Assembly: GCA_937959115.1 (NCBI GenBank) | Contig: CALGAW010000059.1 | Location: forward strand, 1 to 64,000 | Reading direction: 5' to 3' | DNA length: 64,000 bases | Origin: an uncultured Saprospiraceae bacterium | GTDB taxonomy: Bacteria; Bacteroidota; Bacteroidia; Chitinophagales; Saprospiraceae | In this document: positions 8,723 through 17,384 of the stretch, in pieces | Numbering within the stretch: the stretch's first letter is position 1 | How the letters are laid out: every line of letters starts with the position of its first letter | The notes under the pieces: model-generated | The model's input: only the letters and a program-made list of their open reading frames with translations | Told to the model about the DNA's origin: nothing | The model's database searches: none | Program-made: the position numbers and the translations under genes

Positions 8723-9856
8723 CTATTCGTTATTAAACTCCTTGAAACTGTAGCTTGAACTTCTCCCACCAGCAGTATCTTTTTCAAGAATATTTTTCTG
8801 AATCAGGTCTTGAATATCTCGTAAAGCGCTATCTCTAGAGGTTTTAGTAATTTTCGCCCATTTAACTGTGGTTAATTTTCCATCAAAACCATCTAGGAGT
8901 TTATTCAAGACTTTTGTTTGTCTTTTATTAAGCGTAACATCTTTTAATTTTATCCAAAAATTGTGTTTTTCTAGAACTTTTTGAAGTGTTTCTTCAGAAC
9001 TTTCTAACGCATTTAGCAAGCAGGTTAAAAACCAGACGAGCCAATCCGTTATGTCTAGTAATCCTTTCTGGCAGTTTTCAAGTACTTTGTAATACCCTTT
9101 ACGCTCTATTCTTATCTGACTAGACATTGAATAGAACCGTTCGGGAATACCATCTGCTCTTGTTAATAATAAATCTGTTAATGCTCTTGCAATTCTTCCA
9201 TTACCATCTTCAAATGGATGGATTGTAATAAACCAAAAATGGGCAATCCCTGCTTTAATGACTGGATCTAGGCGAATCTCATGGTTTAACCAATCTATTA
9301 GTAATCTCATTTCTGCGGGTACGATGTGGGCTGGAGGTGCTTCAAAGTGTACCTTTTCTCTTCCTATGCCTCCTGAAACCACTTGCATTCTTCCTTTCAA
9401 ATCTTTTCGCCATTCACCAACTAAGATACTGAATCGCCCGCTTCTTCCTGAAGGAAACAAGGATGAGTGCCACCCAAACAATCGATCGACTGTAATTGGC
9501 CCATTCGCATATTGGGTTGCATCCAAAAGCATATCAACTACCCCATCAACATTCCTATCCGAGTGAACTAATCCACTTATTTCAAGCCCTAACCTCTTTG
9601 CTAAGGAGGAGCGTACTTGTTCAGCACTTAATAATTCACCTTCTATTTCACTTGTCTTAAGAATATCTTGAACCAATGTCTTAAAAGAGGCTTCTACTTG
9701 CATTTCAAACCCTAGACTTTCCATTCTGCCTAATATTTTACCTTGCAGGTGGCGTACACTTCCTAATAGTTTGACGATCAGCTCATCGTCCCAAGTAAAT
9801 GTGGGCCAATTTGCTCTTTGATGAATGTATAAAGGCATTCCTCGCTCTTTTTGCAT
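8723..9856 (-). CDS. Fic family protein, class II, with C-terminal helix-turn-helix
   Basis: Residues 213-224 carry the complete Fic motif HPFEDGNGRIAR, so the protein should transfer AMP (or another nucleotide) to a target hydroxyl. Residues 68-73 (TSEIEG) fit the (S/T)xxxE(G/N) inhibitory helix placed before the Fic core, which makes this a class II, self-inhibited enzyme. The N-terminus (YIHQRANWP) matches the DUF4172 extension, and the last 70 residues look like a winged helix. A GAGGTG ribosome-binding site 7 nt before the Met at 9856 supports this start over the internal Met at 9838. No antitoxin gene is adjacent, as expected for class II. Confidence 0.92.
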   Translation of the reverse strand: MQKERGMPLYIHQRANWPTFTWDDELIVKLLGSVRHLQGKILGRMESLGFEMQVEASFKTLVQDILKTSEIEGELLSAEQVRSSLAKRLGLEISGLVHSDRNVDGVVDMLLDATQYANGPITVDRLFGWHSSLFPSGRSGRFSILVGEWRKDLKGRMQVVSGGIGREKVHFEAPPAHIVPAEMRLLIDWLNHEIRLDPVIKAGIAHFWFITIHPFEDGNGRIARALTDLLLTRADGIPERFYSMSSQIRIERKGYYKVLENCQKGLLDITDWLVWFLTCLLNALESSEETLQKVLEKHNFWIKLKDVTLNKRQTKVLNKLLDGFDGKLTTVKWAKITKTSRDSALRDIQDLIQKNILEKDTAGGRSSSYSFKEFNNE

Positions 9857-10090
9857 TAAATAACACCTCTAATTTATGCATTTTATTTTATCTCTGCAAT
9901 ATTTGCATTGATTATTGTCTCAACATTTTCCCTCACCAAAACAAGATATTTATAGCTTCTCCTTAATTTTCTGGCTTGTTTTTACCTTAAAGTACTTGAG
10001 GTATTTACAATAAATTGCTATAGATTCAGCAAATTGATTTTCTTTGGTTCTCCCATTAAATATTTATTCGTTGAGGAAGACGTTACCAAA

Positions 10091-10456
10091 TCATCTTGAC
10101 CCTCTACACACAAATCCTGACGCTTGACAGGTACTAACAAGCACATTCGGCAAACAATTGTCATTCCCACCAATCGTACAACAACAACGATCATCATCGC
10201 TAGTTTTTAGTGCAAGAACTCCGCTCAATGAAATATGAGTAGTGGCATTCCTTAATACAGCTAGCTCGTTTGCATTTAAATCCAATGCTCCAGTGTTTAC
10301 AGCTGCTTCGATGGCTGGGTAATTTGGGTTTAGTGATTGCCTTTCTGCATCTAGGAGGCTTGGGGATGAATTAGATTCGAAACTGGTAAACGCAAATGCA
10401 CTTAAGATGATGCAAAAGAATAGACCAATTGACAATTTTAAATTCAAATTGCTCAT
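10091..10456 (-). CDS. Small secreted six-cysteine protein, possible peptide precursor
   Basis: From the Met at 10456 the protein has 121 residues: a signal or leader helix (IGLFFCIILSAFAF), a polar Asn/Leu-rich middle ending in LNANELAVLRNATT, and a compact C-terminus with six Cys (CCC, then three single Cys, the last in VCRGSR) and a TIGG site between them. This organisation recalls leader-plus-core peptides of Bacteroidota, but I see no modification or export gene beside it. It could equally be a disulfide-rich secreted protein. An in-frame upstream Met at 10516 would add a basic, unlikely leader. Function unknown. Confidence 0.7.
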   Translation of the reverse strand: MSNLNLKLSIGLFFCIILSAFAFTSFESNSSPSLLDAERQSLNPNYPAIEAAVNTGALDLNANELAVLRNATTHISLSGVLALKTSDDDRCCCTIGGNDNCLPNVLVSTCQASGFVCRGSR

Positions 10457-10620
10457 TTTATATTTTTTTATTGGATTAGAATTACTAGGAATTTTACGTG
10501 TAGTAGCTATTAACAAATAGCATACTCATCACAAATTCAATATGCATAAATATAACAAAAACAACTTGCAAGCACAACAACACTTTTCTTAAATTAACGT
10601 TATTGAGATAATAGAAATTT

Positions 10621-10628
10621 TATATTTG
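10621..10628 (+). promoter_or_regulatory. Probable -7 element of the HabB-like gene
   Basis: TATATTTG fits the TANNTTTG consensus and lies 29 nt before the start of the HabB-like gene. A TTG is present upstream at 10603-10605, but its 15-nt spacing is shorter than usual. Confidence 0.4.
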
Positions 10629-10656
10629 TTCTTTATCATGAAAACACCACAACAAG

Positions 10657-11094
10657 ATGACTGCACAGACAGAACGCAAACACGTTAAAAAGTTGATTTT
10701 CGCCGGAGTACTTTTGTTCTTCTTTGGCTTATTAAACGGCGCGGCGATTCCTTCTTTTGTCAATCCTAAACTTGGCTTATCTGCTCATCTATCTGCCATG
10801 CAGCACGGGTTTGTCTTAATTCTATTTGGATTGATTTGGGATCGATTAGAACTATCCGACAAAAGCTTAACATGGTGTTACCGATTAAGTGTATTCAGCA
10901 TGTATGGTATTTGGATCGGATTAGTCCTAGGAGCCGCTTGGGGAACAATTTCTGGCACTCCCATGGCTGGAGCAGGTTTTGGAACGACTCAAGAAAAGGA
11001 AACCATCGTCAATTTTCTGTTAAACGCTGGAGCAGGCGCGATTGTTATTGCAGTGATCCAAGTATTGTATGGTTTAGTAAAATCGAAATCATAA
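10657..11094 (+). CDS. HabB-like four-helix membrane protein
   Basis: The 145-residue protein has four transmembrane helices. Its central motif NPKLGLSAHLSAMQHGFVLI strongly resembles hydroxylaminobenzene mutase (HabB) and related small membrane proteins. HabB converts hydroxylaminobenzene to 2-aminophenol, but most relatives have no proven substrate, so the reaction should not be assumed. It is a single-gene unit convergent with the sulfotransferase. Confidence 0.75.
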   Translation: MTAQTERKHVKKLIFAGVLLFFFGLLNGAAIPSFVNPKLGLSAHLSAMQHGFVLILFGLIWDRLELSDKSLTWCYRLSVFSMYGIWIGLVLGAAWGTISGTPMAGAGFGTTQEKETIVNFLLNAGAGAIVIAVIQVLYGLVKSKS

Positions 11095-11104
11095 CCACTA
11101 AGAC

Positions 11105-12502
11105 TCAACTATTTTTTTTTAAAAGTAAGTCTGAATAGATTTTATCCGCTTTTACTAGAAGAGCTTCATTTACTTCCATTGATTTGTTGGTTGGATTTGG
11201 TTTAGGCTGAAATTTAATGGGTGCATCCTTGGATAAACTAATTCCGATGTAAGTTTCCAATTCCCTTTTCACATATTCAGGGTTGGCTAAAAACTCCTCA
11301 TAGCTCACCAAACATAGTCCACTCGTGTTTAAACGCACGGAAACATAAGTATAGTAATTAATCCAAACAGTTAACCAATAATTTATGCTTCGTTTATTGT
11401 GGCTATCGAGTGATAATTGGCCATCGAATGAAAAATATTTATGATTCAAACCAAATTCATAATGTCCTAGCCAATCCATGTATTTTAAGATAAAATCATC
11501 CTCCTTTTGTTTCTTTGTGAACCGATTGTGTTGATTTAGCAACGAAGCTGCATGATCCAAAGGTTTTCTAAAAATTAGTATTAGCTTTAATGGAATTCCA
11601 TGATTTAAAAAACTTTCATAGCGTAAAATGAAGTTGTTATTTTTAGCCAAATAGATCGTATTCTCCTTCTTCCTAAATTGGTCTTGATAGCAGCTATACT
11701 TTGACACAAGTTCTCTGGTCACATTGTGCATTTTTAGAGCATCCGCATGGATGTATTCATCATTTAAAAAAACTTTGAAAAAATACTCTTCAAGCGCTTC
11801 AATAGAATGCTCACTGAACAATACTTGGTCACCATGTGCACGTTCTTTCTTTTTGCCCGCTTTAGGACGATAGATCTTCGCCCACAAATTTGGCGCTAAT
11901 AGAAATGGGACATTTGCATAGCGGATAGAATGGAACCGAGCATCATCATACAAAAGGTTTGTCAGTGCTGTTGTGCCTGCTCTAGCCAAACCTGATACAA
12001 TAACAAAGGGTTGCTCAGACATCTCTTGTTTTATCTTAGTGTTTTTGACTTCCCGATGGAACAGAAACTTGCCAATGTTATAATTGTCAAGAACGATGGT
12101 ATGTAACAGCTTTGACCAATAAGAATAGTCTGTCTTTTTCTTGAAAATCAACAAGGGCAGACTACCCAATAGCATACAGCCATAGAAACTTATTGAAGAG
12201 GTATCAGCAAGGTAGTTTATCTTACTTGCTGCATATAGATAAGGTAGAAGTATCCCACACATTAATACTAGTAGAAGTAAAAAAAATGTACTGAGCAGGT
12301 TTTTAAGTAGATCAAATAGATTCCCTAATATGCGTTTATCTTTTTCAATTTCACTTAAAGAACTATTTAGAAGTATATCTAATTGTTTCGTAGCAGAAAT
12401 TGCTAAATTATAAAAGGGTTTTTTTAGAAGAAACGTGATTCCTAAACAGAATATGGCTGTACCCAATATGACAAGAATATAGTAAATACTACTTATTGCC
12501 AT
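11105..12502 (-). CDS. Membrane-anchored sulfotransferase
   Basis: Residues 166-180 contain the 5'-phosphosulfate loop of PAPS-dependent sulfotransferases (VSGLARAGTTAL), and a 3'-phosphate segment (FRKPLDHAASLLNQHNRF) follows about 140 residues later. Unlike cytosolic members, it has about three hydrophobic helices in the first 120 residues (near 5-26, 69-93, 105-120), so the catalytic part is tied to the inner membrane. Its start lies inside the end of the 51-residue membrane-protein gene (14-nt overlap), and an arylsulfotransferase precedes that. The three therefore look like one sulfation unit. The acceptor is unknown. Confidence 0.88.
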   Translation of the reverse strand: MAISSIYYILVILGTAIFCLGITFLLKKPFYNLAISATKQLDILLNSSLSEIEKDKRILGNLFDLLKNLLSTFFLLLLVLMCGILLPYLYAASKINYLADTSSISFYGCMLLGSLPLLIFKKKTDYSYWSKLLHTIVLDNYNIGKFLFHREVKNTKIKQEMSEQPFVIVSGLARAGTTALTNLLYDDARFHSIRYANVPFLLAPNLWAKIYRPKAGKKKERAHGDQVLFSEHSIEALEEYFFKVFLNDEYIHADALKMHNVTRELVSKYSCYQDQFRKKENTIYLAKNNNFILRYESFLNHGIPLKLILIFRKPLDHAASLLNQHNRFTKKQKEDDFILKYMDWLGHYEFGLNHKYFSFDGQLSLDSHNKRSINYWLTVWINYYTYVSVRLNTSGLCLVSYEEFLANPEYVKRELETYIGISLSKDAPIKFQPKPNPTNKSMEVNEALLVKADKIYSDLLLKKNS

Positions 12503-12644
12503 TGAGTAAGTTCTTTAGGTAAGCAACACCTCGTTTTATTGGCCGTATTGAGACGATGATCAGACTTGATAATACAAGAAATAGAATAACAATGACTAAA
12601 ACAATAGTGGCAACTCCAAGGCCTGGCCCAATGTATAAATACAT
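12489..12644 (-). CDS. 51-residue membrane protein in the sulfotransferase operon
   Basis: This short frame reads MYLYIGPGLG, then one long hydrophobic helix (about residues 11-33), then a basic tail (RPIKRGVAYLKNLLNGNK). It starts 2 nt after the arylsulfotransferase stop and overlaps the sulfotransferase start by 14 nt. The tight packing and single well-formed helix argue that it is real. The YIxPG start recalls tiny membrane proteins that occur beside sulfotransferase genes, but I know no function. It could be a partner or anchor of one of the two enzymes. Confidence 0.75.
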   Translation of the reverse strand: MYLYIGPGLGVATIVLVIVILFLVLSSLIIVSIRPIKRGVAYLKNLLNGNK

Positions 12645-12646
12645 AA

Positions 12647-13954
12647 TTATTGATTTAAGAAGTTAAGATGCTCGTGTATTGTCATCCAATGTGGGTGTTC
12701 TGTTGTTCCTCCACTAGGTTTATTAGCATATTTTTTAAAAATGACTTTATTATCGTCAAAAATATAAATTTTCCCTGTTTCCGTACTTTCAACAAACAAG
12801 CTTCCATTTTTGAGAAACGTATGAACTCCTTGCCTTGGAGTATAAACATTTTCCGTTTCAAAAAGATCTAAAAATGGAGTCGAAAATGTTGAATCGAGAA
12901 AATCATAAACCACAATATTAGAAATATTAAGTGTTAAATTCGTCTTTTTAGCATTTTCAATGTCATTCTGAGAAGCTAGCGCATTTGTAGCAACACGATT
13001 ATTATTAAATATAGAAATTTTACCGTCCGAAACAACATCAACATCGTGTTGTGCGAGGAATGGGCCAGAAATAATGCGCAAGATTTTATCCGTTTCAGGT
13101 CGATAGTGAATAATCATTGACCGATTTCGAAGACTTAATAGAAGATCGCCCTGCATCCAGAATTTACCGTTAGATAGAATGGGTTCGATATCATTTAAAT
13201 GAAAAAGGTCAACACCATCTGACTCCTCTTGATTTGCATAACCATGAACCAAATTAATATATCCATTACTAATCAATAGCTCTGAGAGTGGCTTTTCAAA
13301 AACTATTTTACCTGTTTGAGGATCTATTTTTGTTAAAACGTCATCTCTAAAATAGATTGGTTTTTTAGGAGGACTTCGTGTAGTAATGATATTTACATAA
13401 GTACTTGCCCAAATATAATTGTCGTGAGACATATTTAAAGAATGATGGTAATATCGAGAAGTATCTTGCCATATAATATTCGATGATTTATCAAGACGAA
13501 ATAGGTTTTTAGTACCATACAACATACCAATCATAGACATATCCTTAAGTAGAATTGGGTTTTGCGGATAAGCAATCGGAAACCATTCCGAAGGACCATA
13601 ATATTGTTCTTTTGTAAAAGACCAGCTGTTTAAAATTGAATCCGTTTTCAAGTTACTTAACTCATAAACATATTTATTGGATTCAAAATGAGCATTTAGA
13701 GAAAATAAATCGTGGTCTAACCTATTTATTTCCTCAAAATCGTCATCTACTCGGACTTGATAAGGTGGAAGGCTATCTAGTGACCTGAATACATTTACAA
13801 CGGTTTGTGGAAAAGTGGAAAAAGCTTGAATAGGTTGAGTAAGAAATCCTAACTTTTTACCGCCATCATTTACATGATATACAGACCAAGCAAATATATT
13901 CAATAGTGCTATTATCAAAATTATCTTGCTTGATACGATAACGATTTTTTCCAT
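12647..13954 (-). CDS. Arylsulfotransferase (ASST) family protein
   Basis: After an N-terminal membrane anchor (IVIVSSKIILIIALLNIFAW) the protein shows beta-propeller-like features of the arylsulfotransferase family: HHSLNMSHDNYIWAS, VHLNDIEP-type HLNDIEPI, and SLRNRSMIIHYRPETDKILR followed by QHDVDV. Family members move a sulfate group between phenolic compounds without PAPS and usually work in the periplasm. I start it at the Met at 13954; a longer frame to 14041 would run into the upstream peptidase gene. It is followed within 2 nt by the 51-residue membrane protein. Confidence 0.82.
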   Translation of the reverse strand: MEKIVIVSSKIILIIALLNIFAWSVYHVNDGGKKLGFLTQPIQAFSTFPQTVVNVFRSLDSLPPYQVRVDDDFEEINRLDHDLFSLNAHFESNKYVYELSNLKTDSILNSWSFTKEQYYGPSEWFPIAYPQNPILLKDMSMIGMLYGTKNLFRLDKSSNIIWQDTSRYYHHSLNMSHDNYIWASTYVNIITTRSPPKKPIYFRDDVLTKIDPQTGKIVFEKPLSELLISNGYINLVHGYANQEESDGVDLFHLNDIEPILSNGKFWMQGDLLLSLRNRSMIIHYRPETDKILRIISGPFLAQHDVDVVSDGKISIFNNNRVATNALASQNDIENAKKTNLTLNISNIVVYDFLDSTFSTPFLDLFETENVYTPRQGVHTFLKNGSLFVESTETGKIYIFDDNKVIFKKYANKPSGGTTEHPHWMTIHEHLNFLNQ

Positions 13955-13983
13955 TTCTATTCTGAATAACGTAAAATTATTTA

Positions 13984-15738
13984 TTACCGTACCCGATAAA
14001 CAGGATACCGCCGATGAGTCTCCTCGTAATGAGGCGAGCATTCATAAATAAACTGCAATTGCCGCTCCGCCGAATCAGCAAAAGTGGCATCAGCCAATTT
14101 CTCCGCTTCAAACTTCTTATGGATTTCCGAATCCGTCTCTAGCAATTCGACAGCCCGGTCTTCAAAGACATAAGAAGAAAAGTGCTCCTTTTGCTGCAAG
14201 ATGGAATCAAAAAAGCCCCAAGCAAAAAAAGAGTCATGCCCCTCCGGCTCCAAAACCTCCAATAAATACCGATTACCAACCTGATTCAAGGGGATGCGAT
14301 AATCCCCCTTGTAAAACTGAATCGCCTCTTGTCTTGTGTCTACTTGTACATTAAAATGCAAATAATGCCCCTCGTAGGGCGTTTTAGTCGTCTCCTCATC
14401 TGTAATGTAATAAACATCTACAGCGACCTCCTCATCACGCGTTAAACGCTCCATTTGGATGTTATTTGCCTCCAGTCGTTCGATTACCTCTTTCCATGCT
14501 TGTGGAATAATGTAAAAAGAAGGCTTATCCACCGTTTTATCCGCCTTGTAATGATTTAAAAACGGAATCTTCTTATCATACGGCTTGGAATGATCGTAGT
14601 ATAACCGATCCTTGCTCGAAACACCACTTGGCTTATAGCCTGCCTCATATCCCTTAAATGTTGTTTCACCTACCTTTTCTTTGTCCAACGTCCAGTGAAT
14701 ATCAAATTGGGCTTGCGTCTTAGTTGCCTCCCGCTGTTCAGCAGTTAACCGTTGGATCGTTTTTCCTTCCTCACTATTCAGGAGTGCAAGCACGATTCGC
14801 ATAAACTGATAGGTTGCTTCCACTCGATCTTTGTAAGGCTTGAGCATGTGTGCTTCTGGTATAAAACCAATGGTATTAAACACGCCACTGTACCCTGTTG
14901 AATAACGTGGGGAGTCAAGAAAACCCATAATCCCTTGGTCAGGCGTTTTTTGAGCATAAACGTATGGACACATTTCCCAACCAGCCTTATCCATGGAGGA
15001 ATAAAGCTGAGGCAGGAGTTGATCGTTTAGATATGGACCGAGCTTGCCACCAAGTTTATTGTGTTGCGTAGCAATCATCGTCATGGTATACTGATAATCA
15101 GCACCATTACTGGTATGATTGTCAATAAAAAGATCAGGCATCCACTCGTGAAATATCTTCGTAAACGTAAACGCATTTCTAGAATCACACTTGATAAAAT
15201 CTCGGTTTAGATCCAAATGACGGATGTTTCCACGAAACCCATAACTCTCTGGGCCGTTTTGGTTCGCTCTAGTATGTGAATTCCGATACAAGGCGCCTCC
15301 AATGTTGTAAATCGGAATGGCAATGATCACCACTTCATCTAGCAAGGCAGTCAGCTCCTTGTGAATCATGAGATCACGAATGAGGCGCATTGTTGCATCT
15401 ACCCCACAAGGTTCTCCTGGATGAATGGCATTATTTACCAATAAAATCCGCTTCCCTTTTGCTCGAATCGAAGCGGGATCAGTATCTCCGTCCTTGGAAA
15501 CGATTGCGAGATGAATCGGTTTTCCTACATCAGATAAGCCATATTCCTTGAGTGTAATTGCCCCATACTGCTTTGAAAAACCTTGGTACCAGTCAATTGT
15601 CTCTTGATAAGTCGCAGTTGTATTCGGATTGGTTTCTTGTGGAAGGGTCAAAAGCGGATTTTTTTTTCGTTGTGCAAAAGCAGTCGTTTGAAGTAATACG
15701 ATAAGTAGAATAAAGCAATTACGAAAGACTAGATTCAT
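13984..15738 (-). CDS. Secreted zinc carboxypeptidase, M14 family
   Basis: A signal peptide (to about QTTAFAQ) precedes an M14 domain. The zinc ligands are visible: H106 and E109 in AIHPGEP, and H208 in DNHTSNGADY. The catalytic Glu is likely in GFIPEAH. The conserved HLDLNRDF segment is also present. The last 200 residues are a Bacteroidota-type extension of unknown fold. M14 enzymes trim C-terminal residues or act on peptidoglycan peptides. The gene ends 29 nt before the arylsulfotransferase start, so they may be co-transcribed, though a functional link is not evident. Confidence 0.92.
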   Translation of the reverse strand: MNLVFRNCFILLIVLLQTTAFAQRKKNPLLTLPQETNPNTTATYQETIDWYQGFSKQYGAITLKEYGLSDVGKPIHLAIVSKDGDTDPASIRAKGKRILLVNNAIHPGEPCGVDATMRLIRDLMIHKELTALLDEVVIIAIPIYNIGGALYRNSHTRANQNGPESYGFRGNIRHLDLNRDFIKCDSRNAFTFTKIFHEWMPDLFIDNHTSNGADYQYTMTMIATQHNKLGGKLGPYLNDQLLPQLYSSMDKAGWEMCPYVYAQKTPDQGIMGFLDSPRYSTGYSGVFNTIGFIPEAHMLKPYKDRVEATYQFMRIVLALLNSEEGKTIQRLTAEQREATKTQAQFDIHWTLDKEKVGETTFKGYEAGYKPSGVSSKDRLYYDHSKPYDKKIPFLNHYKADKTVDKPSFYIIPQAWKEVIERLEANNIQMERLTRDEEVAVDVYYITDEETTKTPYEGHYLHFNVQVDTRQEAIQFYKGDYRIPLNQVGNRYLLEVLEPEGHDSFFAWGFFDSILQQKEHFSSYVFEDRAVELLETDSEIHKKFEAEKLADATFADSAERQLQFIYECSPHYEETHRRYPVYRVR

Positions 15739-15767
15739 CGATGGTATTTTTTATGAATGTTCAAATG

Positions 15768-16622
15768 CTAAACAATAAACTCAGATAAGTCTCCCATCTT
15801 ATCCATTACAATTCGACCTCTATCATTCCGTTTTAGGATTCCCGCTTCAATCTCAGGTGCGTGCTCAAAAAAAGTAATGATTCCTTGATCTAGCACATCC
15901 GTCAATATCCGCTTCTTCTCTTCAATGGTGACTAGAGGGCGAATATCGTAGGACATCACATATGGCAACCCAACATGATTAGGAGAGGCAAGCAGATCAG
16001 CGCAATACAATACTTTCTGATTGCCTATTGCGATTTCGGGGAGCATCATTGCCTCCGTGTGCCCATAAGCAAACCTGATGTTAAATCCTGGCAAAAACTC
16101 AACGCCATCTTCTACATCAATAAACTTCAATTGACCTTGCTCCTTTAACGGAACAAAGTTTTCCTTAAGGAATGAAGCGCGTTCCCTAGCGTTTGGTTCA
16201 ATCGCCCACTTATAGTGTTTTTCATTCGTCCAGTATACAGCATTTGGGAACGTTGGAGTTAGTTTGCCATTCTTGTCATAATCGACTGAACCACCGACAT
16301 GATCAAAGTGAAAATGAGTGAGAAAGACATCTGTAATCTCTTCTGGAGCTAGGTTGGCCTTAGTTTTCAAGGAATGGAGTAAGGAAGCATCCCCATGAGG
16401 TTCAAAATGGCTTCTGAATTTCAGATCCTGCTTATTACCAAATCCGGTATCAATTAAGATGTTTCGATTGCCAGTTTGTACTAGCAGGCAACGCATGGCC
16501 CAAGTACACATATTGTTCTCATCGCAAGGGTGCATTTTTTGCCACATCTTTTTCGGAACTACACCAAACATAGCTCCACCATCAAGTTTAAAGAACCCCG
16601 TATCGATTACAGTTAATTTCAT
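15768..16622 (-). CDS. MBL-fold hydrolase (YtnP / AHL-lactonase-like)
   Basis: The metallo-beta-lactamase motif HFHFDH (103-108) is complete, followed by GG and later metal-ligand positions (YGHTEAM, YCADLL). The layout, with an N-terminal DTGF strand and an insert around residue 70, matches the YtnP/AiiA-like group, some of which open lactone rings of signal molecules. Substrate specificity cannot be read from sequence. Its ATG shares one base with the ribH stop (TAATG), so translation is probably coupled. Confidence 0.85.
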   Translation of the reverse strand: MKLTVIDTGFFKLDGGAMFGVVPKKMWQKMHPCDENNMCTWAMRCLLVQTGNRNILIDTGFGNKQDLKFRSHFEPHGDASLLHSLKTKANLAPEEITDVFLTHFHFDHVGGSVDYDKNGKLTPTFPNAVYWTNEKHYKWAIEPNARERASFLKENFVPLKEQGQLKFIDVEDGVEFLPGFNIRFAYGHTEAMMLPEIAIGNQKVLYCADLLASPNHVGLPYVMSYDIRPLVTIEEKKRILTDVLDQGIITFFEHAPEIEAGILKRNDRGRIVMDKMGDLSEFIV

Positions 16623-17137
16623 TAGAATCCTATTTTGCCTTTAAGATCACCGTGATTTTTCTTAAGATCTGCCATTCTGATGGCGGTTACTGCTGCTTCA
16701 ACGCCTTTGTTTCCGTGCTTGCCGCCTGCTCTGTCTTTTGCTTGCTGCATATCATTGGGCGTCAGCAATCCAAATATAACTGGTTTGCCAGTAGCGATCC
16801 CCATTTGAGTGAGTCCGTTGGCTACTGCCTGATTGATATATTCATTGTGGGCGGTTTCTCCTTTTATCACACAACCTAGGCAGATCACTACATCTGGGCT
16901 TTTGCTCTGAAGCAGAAAACGCGCTCCTGTGGTGAGTTCGAATGCGCCAGGTACCTGAATGGTATAAACATTTGCCTTGTCTGCCTTGTGTTTTAAGAGT
17001 GTATCAAAGCAACCTTCATACAAGGCGTGTGTAATCTCTTCGTTCCAATCTGACACCACGATGCCGAATGATAATTCCTTTGCGGATGGAATGTTTTTCT
17101 CGTCGTATTTAGATAAATTTTTTAATGCACTTGCCAT
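16622..17137 (-). CDS. ribH: 6,7-dimethyl-8-ribityllumazine synthase
   Basis: This enzyme makes the direct precursor of riboflavin. Family markers are VSDWNEEITHALYEGC, VPGAFELT, the catalytic-site region GCVIKGETAHNEYI, and PVIFGLLTPN. The length (171) is normal. The TPR gene upstream is a common neighbour of ribH in Bacteroidota, but a terminator-like hairpin at 17304-17328 separates the two here. Confidence 0.96.
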   Translation of the reverse strand: MASALKNLSKYDEKNIPSAKELSFGIVVSDWNEEITHALYEGCFDTLLKHKADKANVYTIQVPGAFELTTGARFLLQSKSPDVVICLGCVIKGETAHNEYINQAVANGLTQMGIATGKPVIFGLLTPNDMQQAKDRAGGKHGNKGVEAAVTAIRMADLKKNHGDLKGKIGF

Positions 17138-17292
17138 CGTTCTTTAATTTTTAAAATAGAATGTAACTAATTGGTTTAAAACAGTTAGGAAGTAGACTAT
17201 TCATCATTATTACGCTCGTTTTTTCAATAACAAATTATAATTTATCCTTAACTACTAGTATCAGTGGTTTATATCTATTATCTGGTTACAAA

Positions 17293-17328
17293 TAAAACAA
17301 AAAAAGGTAAGACATTACATCTTACCTT
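17293..17328 (-). terminator. Rho-independent terminator of the TPR gene
   Basis: A perfect 9-bp inverted repeat, AAGGTAAGA (17304-17312) and TCTTACCTT (17320-17328), has a 7-nt loop. On the minus strand it is followed by a T-rich run. It lies 57 nt after the TPR gene stop. Confidence 0.8.
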
Positions 17329-17384
17329 CAGGATTATAACGCAACATTTTTTAATTACTTAAAAAACGTCTTATTATGTTGTTA

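Noticed and set aside
13955-14041. Upstream extension of the arylsulfotransferase frame
   Set aside because: It overlaps the peptidase gene; the Met at 13954 gives a natural membrane-anchor start.
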